Of a stretch of 64,000 bases of DNA, positions 1 through 12,667 are shown piece by piece. This stretch comes from Sabellastarte sp. h YS-2021 (lineage: Eukaryota; Annelida; Polychaeta; Sabellida; Sabellidae), in the NCBI GenBank assembly GCA_964017235.1, contig OZ024939.1, positions 43,068,241-43,132,240 of the forward strand, written 5' to 3'. The notes beneath the pieces are model-generated. The model searched no databases and was not told the DNA's origin. It saw only the letters and a program-made list of their open reading frames with translations. The position numbers and the translations under genes are program-made. Each line of letters opens with the position of its first letter. The stretch's first letter is position 1.

Positions 1-1096
1 GAAGTTACTGAAGAGATACTAGATGAACAAGAAGTTCCTGAAGAGGTAATGGAGGAAGAAAGTTTTGAAGAAGAAGGTTTTGAAGAGACAATGGAGGAAC
101 AGAAAGTTACTGAAAAGACAGTTGAGGTGCAGGAAGTTTCTGAAGAGACATTTGAGGAACAGGAAGTTACTGAAGAGACATTGGAGGTACAAAGAGCTTC
201 TGAAGAACAGGAAGTTATTGAAGAGATACAGGAGGAACAAGAAGTTACAGAAGAGATATTGGAGGAACAAGAGGTTTGTGAAGAGATAATGGAGGAACAG
301 GAAGTTACTGAAGAGACATTGGAGGAACAGGAAGTTTCTGAAGAGATACTGGAGAAACAGGAAGTTTCTGAAGAAACAGTGGAGGAACAGGAAGCTACTG
401 AAGAGACAGTGGAGGAACAGGAAGTTACTGAAGAGATACTGAAAGAACAGGAAGTTACTGAAGAGATACTGGAGGAACAGGAAGTTACTGAAGAGACAGT
501 GGAGGAACAGGAAGTTACTGAACAGACGGTGGAGGAACAGGAAGTTACTGAAGAGACAATGGAGGAACAGGAAGTTCCTGAAGAGACATTTGAGGTACAG
601 GAAGTTTCTGAAGAGATACTGGAGGAAGAAACTGCAGAAGAAGAAGAATTTTTCGATGCAAAGATGGAAGAACAAGAAGATACTGAAGAAAAATTAAAGG
701 AACAAGTAATCATTGACACAGAGTTGAAGGAACAAGAAAGTATTGAAGAAATATTTGAGGAATCAGAAATTACAGGAGAAAGATTTGATGAAGAAATATA
801 TGAGGAGCAAAAAGATATTGAAGAAATATTAGAGGAAGAAGAATTTACTGGAGAGACATTGGAGAAACAAGAAATTACTGCAGAAACCGTGGAAGAACAA
901 GAGCTTGCAGTAGAATATTTACAGGAGCAAAAAGATATGGAGGTAAAGATGGAGGAACAAGACATAATTGACGAAGTGTCGCAGAAACAATTTTCTACTG
1001 AGGTGTTTCACCGTGAGCCTATTGCTGAGGACTTGGCTGCAAGTGTGATGTCAGAAGTCAAAAGGGAGATTCTGACTTTGCAGGAAACTCCACAAG
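1..1096 (+). CDS. Exon 1 (5' end off window): Glu-rich decapeptide repeat spring
   Basis: The reading frame is open from base 1. It consists of a 30-base repeat encoding a decapeptide close to EEQEVTEETV, nearly regular to about base 640 and then degenerate. The product is extremely acidic with few prolines, so it is likely disordered or extended and not a classical PEVK. The exon ends at CAAG|gtacac (1096/1097), one base into a codon. Translation read past this point stops at 1156-1158, in intronic-looking sequence. The last segment (about 960-1090) is less repetitive and includes FSTEVFHREPIAEDL. The function as part of an elastic region is inferred from composition and from its position before the other repeat exons. 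Confidence 0.82.
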
Positions 1097-2398
1097 GTAC
1101 ACCAAAAATATGTCACAAATTCATCTTTAATTTAGATTCAATAGCATTGCGCTTGTAAATTAAGCCATTCACAAATTTGAGAAAAAAAAAGATGTGTGAC
1201 TAAGTAACCATTTTGTAAAACTTTTAAACTGGTACTGAAAGACAGTGTCTTTAATGAATTGCACCTGTAAGAAATCAAGATAACCATTGTATGTTACATG
1301 TTCTTCAAACTTGACAGTTGTAAAATGGCGTTAACTGTTAAAGGAACATATTTCTTGTGTAAAGCATGGATGTCTAAGATGAGCTTTCTAAGTTTGAATG
1401 CCACTTTTGTACACCCCTTTGAAATGTAAACCAATTGGCTGCTGTCAGTGTTTTTATGTGATTATCAGACTATTTCTTTCATATTTCTCAGCAATATTTC
1501 TTATAATTTTGTATTGGTTTTTGTCTTTATTTTTGCCTTCATTTCATTGCCCAGAATTGGGTCTCTATTTTTTTAACTGGTAAAATACATGTGTTGACAA
1601 TGTATTAGTGCTTCAATGTATGGGACACAACAGTTATCACCATGTTGACTCAGCACTTCTATATGCTTCTGCTTTTGTATGCATTTTATATGTGTATTTA
1701 GTTAATACTTTTGGGCGCTCAGTATATTTAATAAACTATGTATAGAATATATAGTTTTTCTCTGACTTTTATTTTCCACTTTATTTTATTATACATTTGT
1801 CTTGTATTTGGAGTTTTCTTTGTTTTTTTCAGAATGAGCACTACTTTAATGTATGTTTTGTTTAACGTAAATGTATCCTTTGTATTTTCATATTTTTGTA
1901 TGTTTTTTGCAAGCAATATTGGTTATGTATTTAATTTCTATGAAAAGCATCTGTGCATCTCGCTGTTACAACCACAGAAAATATTTTTCAAGGATACAAG
2001 TGACTTATCTTTGAAGAAGTTTGCTTTTTGTGGTCACTTTTGCACTCTCTTGAGGTAAATATGCTCTGTATTAATGTTGTGTTATATGTAAAAATGTACC
2101 TGCTTTGTGAATGTAGCTTCGTCTATGTTGTTGATGTATTATGTGTTCATATTTATAAGTGTTTATTTTAACAGTAGAAAGGTCTATTCCTCCCAACAGT
2201 CAGCTGAATTATAATCTCCAAAAATCCCTTTTCTGACCAAGATACCAATTACGTTTGAAATATGAGTAGAATTCAAGCTTTCTCATCTGACTTGTTCATA
2301 TAATAGATCTTCTGCTGTATGGTTATTTAATACATATATTATGTTCTCTCCTATTTTCATATATCTTTTATTAAAAGTTGACCGCCGCTTCTCGACAG
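1097..2398 (+). other. Intron 1
   Basis: This is T-rich sequence without repeats of note. An AATAAA hexamer lies at 1730-1735. The acceptor cttctcgacag|ag at 2398 is the only nearby AG that keeps the phase-1 frame; the codon formed across the junction is GAG. Confidence 0.75.
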
Positions 2399-5300
2399 AG
2401 ATAAGCATCCAAGTAGAAAGGCAACCGGCAGAGCTGCAAGAGGTTGTGTTTGATATTGGAACTGCTGGAGTAACAACAGACATTCTGAAACAAACTGTAG
2501 AGCAAGAGGAAGTAGTTCAAACAGACACCATTCAAGAAGACATGGAATTGATGCCTCAAGAATTACTACCCGAGGAAGCAGTCACCCATGTAACGATTGC
2601 TGGTGTTCATTTGCCAGATGAATCCAGGATCCTTGACCAAGGTTTGGAAACCAAGACAGAAACCTTCACAGATGAACTGACCATGCAGCCAAAAGAGATT
2701 GTCCATTCAAAAGAAGTTCAGTTTGAAGTGTCCTTGACAGATGTCAAAGCTCAGAAAGAAACTGTAATATCTGAACAAAGTGAGATGACAAAGGTGGATT
2801 TAACAGGTGAAGAGATTGTAGAAGAAATTACAGACCAGGTTCAGCCAGAAGAAGTCAAGTTGGATGTAAGCACTGCAGGACTGGAGAAGCCAATGGAAGC
2901 CCAAGTCATGGAACAGAGAACTGAATTTAAAACAGATCTTTATGTTGAGACAGACACCAAAGTTCCAACAGAAATAACACAGCAAGAATCTGAGTTGCCA
3001 TTGGAAACGTATGCAGAAGAATCCAGTATGGAGCAAGGAGAACATGTTGCACCGAAAGCCATAGAAATGGATGTATCTACAGCTGATGTGGAGGTTCCTG
3101 TTGAATCTCAGGTCATGCTGCAAGAATCTGTCCTTAAACAAGACTCCTTCCAAGAGGACATGGTTGGTATTCCATCTGATGATGTCTCACCAACAGAAAT
3201 AGATGTTCCAGTGTCTGTGGCAGAAAAGGAACTGCCAAAGGAAACTAAAACATTGGAGCAGGAAAAAGAAATAGTTCTTGATGAGATTGGAGAAGCAGTA
3301 GAAGGAAAAGAAGGTGAAGTAGCAAGGCCTGATGATGTTTCCGCAGATTTATTGAAGGCTGATATGACACCTGCTAAGGAAACTGGAGCAAAGGAGCAAG
3401 AAGTTTTGGTAAAGGGAGAAAGTGTGGTTCAAGACACGGATGAAAAAGTGACTGAAGAAGTTCAGTTTAAGGAAGTATCTTTTGACATCACATCTGCCAC
3501 ACTAAAGGTACAAAAGGAAACATTGGTTTCTGAACAGGAAAGCCTGATGCAGGAAGAACAAGAAGAGGAGGTTGACACTTCCCAGGTAGAATTTACTGCA
3601 CCAGTAAATGTGCCTGATCATCCTGTTGGAGTAGATATTGTTCTTCCAAAAGAAACTCAGGTACTTCCACAGGCCCAAAAAAGCCTGGATTCAGAGGATA
3701 TAGGAGATGTTCCTGGAGAACAAGAAGAGACCATTACAACTCCAGGACAAACTATAGTTTTATTCAGCAAAGCCCAGAGTAAAGAACCTGTGGAAATCAT
3801 ACAGCACGAGGTTACAAGGAGGCAGTCACAAACAGTCACACAGTCTTTCCAAGTGGAAGCTTCTTTCAAGCCAGAGGTGAAAGAGGTTGAGATAGAAACT
3901 TCAACTGTGATACTTGACAGAGGAGCTACATTCCACATTGGTGAAACACAGCCAGAGTCCTCTCATTATGAAGTCCAAATATTAGAATCTCAACCCATAA
4001 AGGAAGAACTGTACGTTCAGCCAATTGATACAACTGAACTGAAGGAAGTTCATCTAGATATTTCAACTACGGGTATTGAAATGCCAACTCAGGTTGAAGA
4101 AAGAGTTACTGTTTCAAGTGAGATGGTAATCCAACCAGCAAAATCAACTGAATTCAAGGAAGTACAGTTTGAAATCTCAACTGCTGGTATTGAAATGCAA
4201 TATGAAACAAAACAACCGCAAGAAGAAGAAACAGTTCCTGAAATGGTATCAAATGAAATCCAGATTCTGCCAAGTGAAACCACAGAATTCAAGGAAGTCC
4301 AGCTTGAAGTCTCAACTGCAGATATTGAAATACCGTCTGAAACAATAGTACAACCTCAACAAGAAGAAACAGTTCCTGAAGTGGTATCAAGTGAAATCCA
4401 GATTCAACCAACTGAGACCACTGAATTCAAGGAAGTACAGTTTGAAATCTCAACTGCTGGTATTGAAATGCCATCTGAAACAAAAGTACAACCACAAGAA
4501 GAAATGGTTCCTGAAATGATATCAAATGAAATTGAAATCCAGCCAACTGAAACCACAGAGTTTAAGGAAGTTCAGTTTGAAATATCAACTGCTGGTATTG
4601 AAATGCTATCTGAAACAAAAATACAGCCTCAAGAGGAAGAAACAGTTCCTGAAGTGGTATCAAGTGAAATCCAGATTCAACCAACTCAGACCACTGAATT
4701 CAAGGAAGTAGAGTTTGAAATCTCAACTGCTGGTATTGAAATGCCATCTGAAACAAAAGTACAACCACAAGAAGAAGAAACGGTTCCTGAAGTGGTATCA
4801 AGTGAAATCCAGATTCAACCAACTCAGACCACTGAATTTAAGGAAGTAGAGTTTGAAATCTCAATTGCTGGTATTGAAATGCCATCTGAAACAAAAGTAC
4901 AACCACAAGAAGAAGAAACAGTTCCTGAAGTGTTATCAAATGAAATTGAGATTCAAGCAACTGAAACCACTAAATTCAAGGAAGTAGAGTTTGAAATCTC
5001 AACTGCTGGTATTGAAATGCCAGCTGAAACAGAAGTGCAAGCTCAAGAGGAAGAAACCGTTCCTGAAATTGTATCAAGTGAAATTGAGATTCAACCAACT
5101 GAAACCACTGAATTTACGGAGGTTCAGTTTCAAGTCTCTACTGCTGGTATTGAAATGCCATCTGAAACAAAAGTGCAACCTCAAGAAGAAGAAATCGTTC
5201 CTGAAGTGGTATCAAGTGAAATACAGATTCAACCAACTGAAACCACTGAATTCAAGGAAGTAGAGTTTGAAATCTCAACTGTTGGTGTTGAAATGCCATC

Positions 5301-8300
5301 TGAAACAAAAGTACAACCACAAGAAGAAGAAAGAGTTCCTGAAGTTGTATCAAGTGAAATTGAGATTCAACCAACTGAGACCACTGAATTCAAGGAAGTA
5401 GAGTTTGAAATCTCAACTGTTGGTATTGAAATGCCATCAGAAACAAAAGTGCAACCTCAAGAGGAAGAAAGAGTTCCTGAAGTGGTATCAAGTGAAATAC
5501 AGATTCAACCATCTGAGACCACTGAATTCAAGGAAGTTCAGTTTGAAATCTCAACTGCTGGTATTGAAATGCCATCTGAAACAAAAGTACAACCACAAGA
5601 AGAAGAAAGAGTTCCTGAAGTGGTATCAAGTGAATTTGAGATTCAACCAACTGAAACCACTGAATTCAAGGAAGTTCAGTTTGAAATCTCAACTGCTGGT
5701 ATTGAAATGCCATCGGAAACAAAAGTACAACTTCAAGAAGAAGAAACTGTTCCTGAAGTGGTATCAAGTGAAATCCAGATTCAACCAACTGAAACCACTG
5801 AATTCAAGGAAGTTCAGTTTGAAATCTCAACTGCTGGTATTGAAATGCCATCTGAAGCAAAAGTAAAACCACAAGAAGAAGAAACAGTTCCTGAAATGGT
5901 ATCAAGTGAAATTAAAATTCAGCCATCTGAAACCACTGAATTTAAGGAAGTACAGTTTGAAATCTCAACTGCTGGTATTGAAATACCATCTGAAACCAAA
6001 GTGGAACCTCAAGAGGAAGAAATGGTTCCTGAAGTGGTATCAAGTGAAATCCAGATTCAACCAACTGAGACCACTGAATTCAAGGAAGTAGAGTTTGAAA
6101 TCTCAATTGCTGGTATTGAAATGCCATCTGAAACAAAAGTGCAACCTCAAGAGGAAGAAACAGTTCCTGAAGTGGTATCAAGTGAAATCCAGATTCAACC
6201 AACTCAGACCACTGAATTCAAGGAAGTAGAGTTTGAAATCTCAACTGCTGGTATTGAAATGCCATCTGAAACAAAAGTACAACCACAAGAAGAAGAAAGA
6301 GTTCCTGAAGTGGTATCAAGTGAAATTGAGATTCAACCAACTGAAACCACTGAATTCAAGGAAGTAGAGTTTGAAATCTCAACTGCTGGTATTGAAATGC
6401 CAGCTGAAACAGAAGTGCAACTTCAAGAGGAAGAAACCGTTCCTGAAGTGGTATCAAGTGAAATTGAGATTCAACCAACTGAAACCACTGAATTCAAGGA
6501 AGTTCAGTTTGAAATCTCAACTGCTGGTATTGAAATGCCATCGGAAACAAAAGTACAACTTCAAGAAGAAGAAACTGTTCCTGAAGTGGTATCAAGTGAA
6601 ATCCAGATTCAACCAACTGAAACCACTGAATTCAAGGAAGTAGAGTTTGAAATCTCAATTGCTGGTATTGAAATGCCATCTGAAACAAAAGTGCAACCTC
6701 AAGAGGAAGAAACAGTTCCTGAAGTGGTATCAAGTGAAATCCAGATTCAACCAACTCAGACCACTGAATTCAAGGAAGTAGAGTTTGAAATCTCAACTGC
6801 TGGTATTGAAATGCCATCTGAAACAAAAGTACAACCACAAGAAGAAGAAAGAGTTCCTGAAGTGTTATCAAGTGAAATTGAGATTCAACCAACTGAAACC
6901 ACTGAATTCAAGGAAGTAGAGTTTGAAATCTCAACTGCTGGTATTGAAATGCCATCTGAAACAAAAGTACAACCACAAGAAGAAGAAATAGTTCCTGAAG
7001 TTGTATCAAGTGAAATCGAGATTCAACCAACTGAAACCACTGAATTCAAGGAAGTAGAGTTTGAAATCTCAACTGCTGGTATTGAAATGCCAGCCGAAAC
7101 AAAAATACAACCACAAGAAGAAGAAACCGTTCCTGAAGTGGTATCGAGTGAAATCCAGATTCAACCAACTGAAACCACTGAATTTAAGGAAGTAGAGTTT
7201 GAAATCTCAACTGCTGGTATTGAAATGCCATCTGAAACAAAAGTGCAATCTCAAGAGGAAGAAACGGTTCCTGAAGTGGTATCAAGTGAAATCCAGATTC
7301 AACCAACTGAGACCACTGAATTCAAGGAAGTAGAGTTTGAAATCTCAACTGCTGGTATTGAAATGCCATTTGAAACAAAAGTACAACCACAAGAAGAAGA
7401 AAGAGTTCCTGAAGTGGTATCAAGTGAAATCCAGATTCAACCAACTGAAACCACTGAATTCAAGGAAGTGGAGTTTGAAATCTCAACTGCTGGTATTGAA
7501 ATGCCTTCTGAAACAAAAGTGCAACCTCAAGAGAAAGAAATGGTTCCTGAAGTTGTATCAAGTGAAATCGAAATTCAACCAACTGAGACCACTGAATTCA
7601 AGGAAGTAGAGTTTGAAATCTCAACTGCTGGTATTGAAATGCCATCTGAAACAAAAGTACAACCACAAGAAGAAGAAAGAGTTCCTGACGTGGTATCAAG
7701 TGAAATTCAGATTCAAGCAACTGAAACCACTGAATTCAAGGAAGTAGAGTTTGAAATCTCAACTGCTGGTATTGAAATGCCAGCTGAAACAGAAGTGCAA
7801 CTTCAAGAGGAAGAAACCGTTCCTGATGTGGTATCAAGTGAAATTGAGATTCAACCAACTGAAACCACTGAATTCAAGGAAGTAGAGTTAGAAATATCAA
7901 CTGCTGGTATTGAAATGCCATCTGAAACAAAAGTGCAACCGCAAGAAGAAGAAACTGTTCCTGAAGTGGTATCGAGTGAAATCCAGATTCAACCAACTGA
8001 AACCACTGAATTCAAGGAAGTAGAGTTTGAAATCTCAACTGCTGGTATTGAAATGCCATCTGAAACCAAAGTGCAACCACAAGAAGAAGAAAGAGTTCCT
8101 GAAGTGGTATCAAGTGAAATTGAGATTCAACCAACTGAAACCACTGAATTCAAGGAAGTTCAGTTTGAAATCTCAACTGCTGGTATTGAAATGCCTTCTG
8201 AAACAAAAGTACAACCACAAGAAGAAGAAAGAGTTCCTGAAGAGGTATCAAGTGAAATGCAGATTCAATCAACTGAGACCACTGAATTCAAGGAAGTTCA

Positions 8301-11296
8301 GTTTGAAATCTCAACTGCTGGTACTGAAATGCCTTCCGAAACAAAAGTGCAACCTCAAGAGGAAGAAATGGTTCCTGAAGTTGTATCAAGTGAAATCAAA
8401 ATTCAACCAACTGAGACCACCGGATTCAAGGAAGTAGAGTTTGAAGTCTCAACTGTTGGTATTGAAATGCCATCTGAAACAAAAGTACAACCACAAGAAG
8501 AAGAAAGAGTTCCTGAAGTGGTATCAAGTGAAATTGAGATTCAACCAACTGAAACCACTGAATTCAAGGAAGTTCAGTTTGAAATCTCAACTGCTGCTAT
8601 TGAAATGCCATCTGAAACAAAAATACAACCACAAGAAGAAGAAAGAGTTCCTGAAGTTGTATCAAGTGAATTTGAGATTCAACCAACTGAAACCACGGAA
8701 TTCAAGGAAGTTCAGTTTGAAATCTCAACTGCTGGTATTGAAATACCATCTGAAACAAAAGTGCAACCTCAAGAAGAAGAAACAGTTCCTGAAGTGGTAT
8801 CAAGTGAAATCCAGATTCAACCAACTGAAACCACTGAATTCAAGGAAGTAGAATTTGAAATCTCAACTGCTGGTATTGAAATGCCATCTGAAACAAAAGT
8901 GCAATCTCAAGAGGAAGAAACAGTTCCTGAAGTGGTATCGAGTGAAATCCAGATTCAACCAACTGAAACCACTGAATTCAAGGAAGTAGAATTTGAAATC
9001 TCAACTGCTGGTATTGAAATGCCATCTGAAACAAAAGTGCAACCTCAAGAGGAAGAAACAGTTCCTGAAGTGGTATTGAGTGAAATCCAGATTCAACCAA
9101 CTGAAACCACTGAATTCAAGGAAGTAGAATTTGAAATCTCAACTGCTGGTATTGAAATGCCATCTGAAACAAAAGTGCAACCTCAAGAGGAAGAAACAGT
9201 TCCTGAAGTGGTATCGAGTGAAATCCAGATTCAACCAACTGAAACCACTGAATTCAAGGAAGTAGAGTTTGAAATCTCAACTGCTGGTATTGAAATGCCA
9301 TCTGAAACAAAAGTACAACCACAAGAAGAAGAAACAGTTCCTGAAGTGGTATCAAGTGAAATTGAGATTCAACCAACTGAAACCACTGAATTCAAGGAAG
9401 TTCAGTTTGAAATCTCAACTGCTGGTATTGAAATGCCTTCTGAAACAAAAGTACAACCTCAAGAAGAAGAAAGAGTTCCTGAAGAGATATCAAGTGAAAT
9501 ACAGATTCAACCAACTGAGACCACTGAATTCAAGGAAGTTCAGTTTGAAATCTCAACTGCTGGTATTGAAATGCCTTCTGAAACAAAAGTGCAACCTCAA
9601 GAGGAAGAAATTGTTCCTGAAGTTGTATCAAGTGAAATCAAAATTCAACCAACTGAGACCACCGAATTCAAGGAAGTAGAGTTTGAAATCTCAACTGCTG
9701 GTATTGAAATGCCATCTGAAACAAAAGTACAACCACAAGAAGAAGAAAGAGTTCCTGAAGTGGTATCAAGTGAAATTGAGATTCAACCAACTGAAACCAC
9801 TGAATTCAAGGAAGTTAAGTTTGAAATCTCAACTGCTGGTGTTGAAATGCCATCTGAAACCAAAGTACAACCTCAAGAAGAAGAAAGAGTTCCTGAAGAG
9901 ATATCAAGTGAAATACAGATTCAACCAACTGAGACCACTGAATTCAAGGAAGTTCAGTTTGAAATCTCAACTGCTGGTATTGAAATGCCTTCTGAAACAG
10001 AAGTGCAACTTCAAGAGGAAGAAACCGTTCCTGAAGTGGTATCAAGTGAAATTGAGATTCAACCAACTGAAACCACTGAATTCAAGGAAGTAGAGTTAGA
10101 AATATCAACTGCTGGTATTGAAATGCCATCTGAAACAAAAGTACAACCACAAGAAGAAGAAAGAGTTCCTGAAGTGGTATCAAGTGAAATTGAGATTCAA
10201 CCAACTGAAACCACTGAATTCAAGGAAGTTAAGTTTGAAATCTCAACTGCTGGTGTTGAAATGCCATCTGAAACCAAAGTACAACCACAAGAAGAAGAAA
10301 TGGTTCCTGAAATGGTATCAAGTGAAATTGAAATTCAACCAACTGAAACCACGGAGTTTAAGGAAGTAGTGTTTGAAATCCCAACTGCTAGTTTTGAAAT
10401 GCCATTTGAAACAAAAGTGCAACCTCAAGAGGAAGAAACGGTTCCTGAAGTGGTATCAAGTGAAATTCAGATTCAACCAACTGAGACCACTGAATTCAAA
10501 GAAGTAGAGTATGAAATCTCAACTGCTGGTATTGAAATGCCATCTGAAACAAAAGTACAACCACAAGAAGAAGAAAGAGTTCCTGAAGTTGTATCAAGTG
10601 AAATTGAGATTCAACCAACTGAAACCACTGAATTCAAGGAAGTACAGTTTGAAATCTCAACTGCTGGTATTGAAATGCCATCTGAAACAAAAGTACAACC
10701 ACAAGAAGAAAAAAGAGTTCCTGAAGTGGTATCAAGTGAAATCGAGATTCAACCAACTGAAACCACTGAATTTAAGGAAGTTCAGTTTGAAATCTCAACT
10801 GCTGGTATTGAAATGCCATCTGAAACAAAAGTACAACCACAAGAAGAAGAAAGAGTTCCTGAAGTGGTATCAAGTGAAATCGAGATTCAACCAACTGAAA
10901 CCACTGAATTTAAGGAAGTTCAGTTTGAAGTCTCTACTGCTGGTGTTGAATTACCATCTGAAACTGAAGTTGATGTTCAGTTGGAGGAAATGGTCTCTGG
11001 GATAGTAACAACTGACATTGAGGTCCAGCCAACTGAAACAACTGAATTTCAAGAAGTTAAACTTGACACTTCAGCTGCAGATTTTGAGTTGCCGAGTGAA
11101 ATGAAATTTATTCCTGAAGAAAAAACAGAAGAATATGTTGTGAAAGTTGATGATGTTTCAGCTGAAAATGACATCAAGCCTAGTGAAACTATTGAAATTG
11201 AGGAAGTGACATTTGACCTTAAAACACAAGAAAAAGACCTTGTGGAAGCACCCTCCGAAACTGAAGAAGTTAATATTGAAGAAGATGTGACTGAAG
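2399..11296 (+). CDS. Exon 2: giant spring exon with fifty 46-residue repeats
   Basis: This single exon of 8,898 bases (2,966 codons) has no stop. Its first 1.7 kb holds degenerate units spaced roughly 60 residues apart, recognisable by fragments such as VKLDVSTAGLEKP and IEMDVSTADVEVP. From 4171 to 11064 come 50 tandem units of 46 residues (138 bases; two units have 45). Each includes EISTAGIEMPSETKVQP, then an EEE(T/R)VPEVVSSEI block and QPTETTEFKEVEF. By count a unit has about 12 Glu, 2 Lys and 4 Pro, so the net charge is near -10 per unit. The alternating FEIS/VEF pattern suggests short extended strands. The exon is phase 1 at both ends, so it could be skipped without a frameshift. It is titin-spring-like by composition and context; I know no named domain for the unit. 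Confidence 0.88.
4171..11064 (+). repeat. Coding minisatellite array A, 50 x 138 bases (46 residues)
   Basis: The codon for the first residue of EISTAG recurs at 4171, 4306, 4444, 4579, 4717 and so on to 10927, then as a degenerate copy at 11065. The total span equals 50 units with two of them one codon short. Copies are almost identical in DNA. Marker variants recur at whole-unit spacing: the ISIAG variant begins at 4855, 6097 and 6649, which are 9 and 4 units apart. This indicates block duplication of several units. Confidence 0.93.
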
Positions 11297-12667
11297 GTAC
11301 TGAATCTGTCACATTGACACAGAGTGCCCAAAGTGAAATTTGCCACAGCATGCAGAAATCGACACTGAGGTCAGCCCTTAAAATTAAGTTAAGAAAAGGA
11401 AATTCACCCAAAAACTGCAATGTGAGATAGGATTGACCTAAACTTATTACAGTCTTCCATCATATAATTGAGTCAAATTAGGGCTTTCCTGGGTGTCAGG
11501 TTTCACAAACTCTGGTGAATTTGACAGTTTTCACTCTAATTATCTGTGTGTTTTTGGTGACTGTATTGTGAGACAGTAAAAGCCTTGTTGCATGTTTAAG
11601 ATGGTGCAAGATGATGTTGTTCAATGTTGCTTATGTTCTCAGTTACATTTACTTCTTGTGTGTACTTAAATATGTTGTATGTATATCCTACAGATTTCAT
11701 TTGATTCAGTCATTTGTTTTTGATTTGTTGATAATAAATGTCATTGCAAGTACTGTTTCTTTGTATTTATTTATACATTTATTTTGATGCAGAGATTTTA
11801 TCAATAATATTATTTAAAAAGATTATTTTAAGCTTTATAATTGTTGTCTTGGAATGTCTGGGTTTTTGTTGTCATTATTTGAATGTGTAAAATTAATGGC
11901 ACTATTGTTGTATAATTCATTAATGATGCTTTTCAGTGTTAGATGTATTGTAACGGTGCTGTTTTTTTTAGTTTGTTTCAGAATTTTTCACAATTTTACT
12001 TTGCTGATACATCAAGTTTGTATTAATTTATAACCATTTATTTAATTACAAAACTATGTTTTTAGTTTTTTTTAGTTTTTTAGCTTTGCACAGCTTTATT
12101 TTCAGCACAGGTATTTGATTTCATTAATCACTTTTGTTCTATTTCAGTGTCATTATTTATCATTTTTGTAGCAGTATGTTTATGGGCACTAAGTATTTGT
12201 TTAATGCTTTTCTTATTTTTCCATTACAACTGCATGAAAATGCTGCATTACAGTTGTACTAATACGTAGTATATCTATTATTTTTAATAATAATATTAAG
12301 ACAGTGTAATATTATGATACAATAACATATTTTCTTATTACAGTTGTACTAATATAAATAAAATATGTATTATATTTAGCTATAAGTAATAACTAGATAC
12401 CTAAATAAAATATTGTGTCATAGTTCATCGTGTGATAATTTAATTTTTTCATATTAACTATGGACAAGTTTTTTTTGTCCTTTTGAATCTACTCTTGCTT
12501 GTTTGATCTCTAGTTTGATAGTCTTTATTTTAACTATTACTTCTTCGTTATGTGTATAATTTGAAATATAATATACATTATGCAAATTTTGAGTGTTCAT
12601 AAAAGCACAAATGGATTACCTATTTTATAAATTGAAATAATAAAGATTAATTTCCCTTTTATTTTAG
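11297..12667 (+). other. Intron 2
   Basis: This is very T-rich intron. Read-through of exon 2 would stop at 11428-11430, and an AATAAA lies at 11733-11738. The acceptor is cttttattttag|ct at 12667. No coding exon is seen. Confidence 0.8.

Noticed and set aside
1398-2058. Hydrophobic open frames in intron 1
   Set aside because: They are T-rich intron read as Phe/Leu/Tyr, with no promoter, splice or homology support.
4526-11005. Many Lys/Leu-rich open frames in frame +2 across array A
   Set aside because: They are shadows of the Glu-rich repeat, arise from the repeat period, and are broken wherever the real frame varies.
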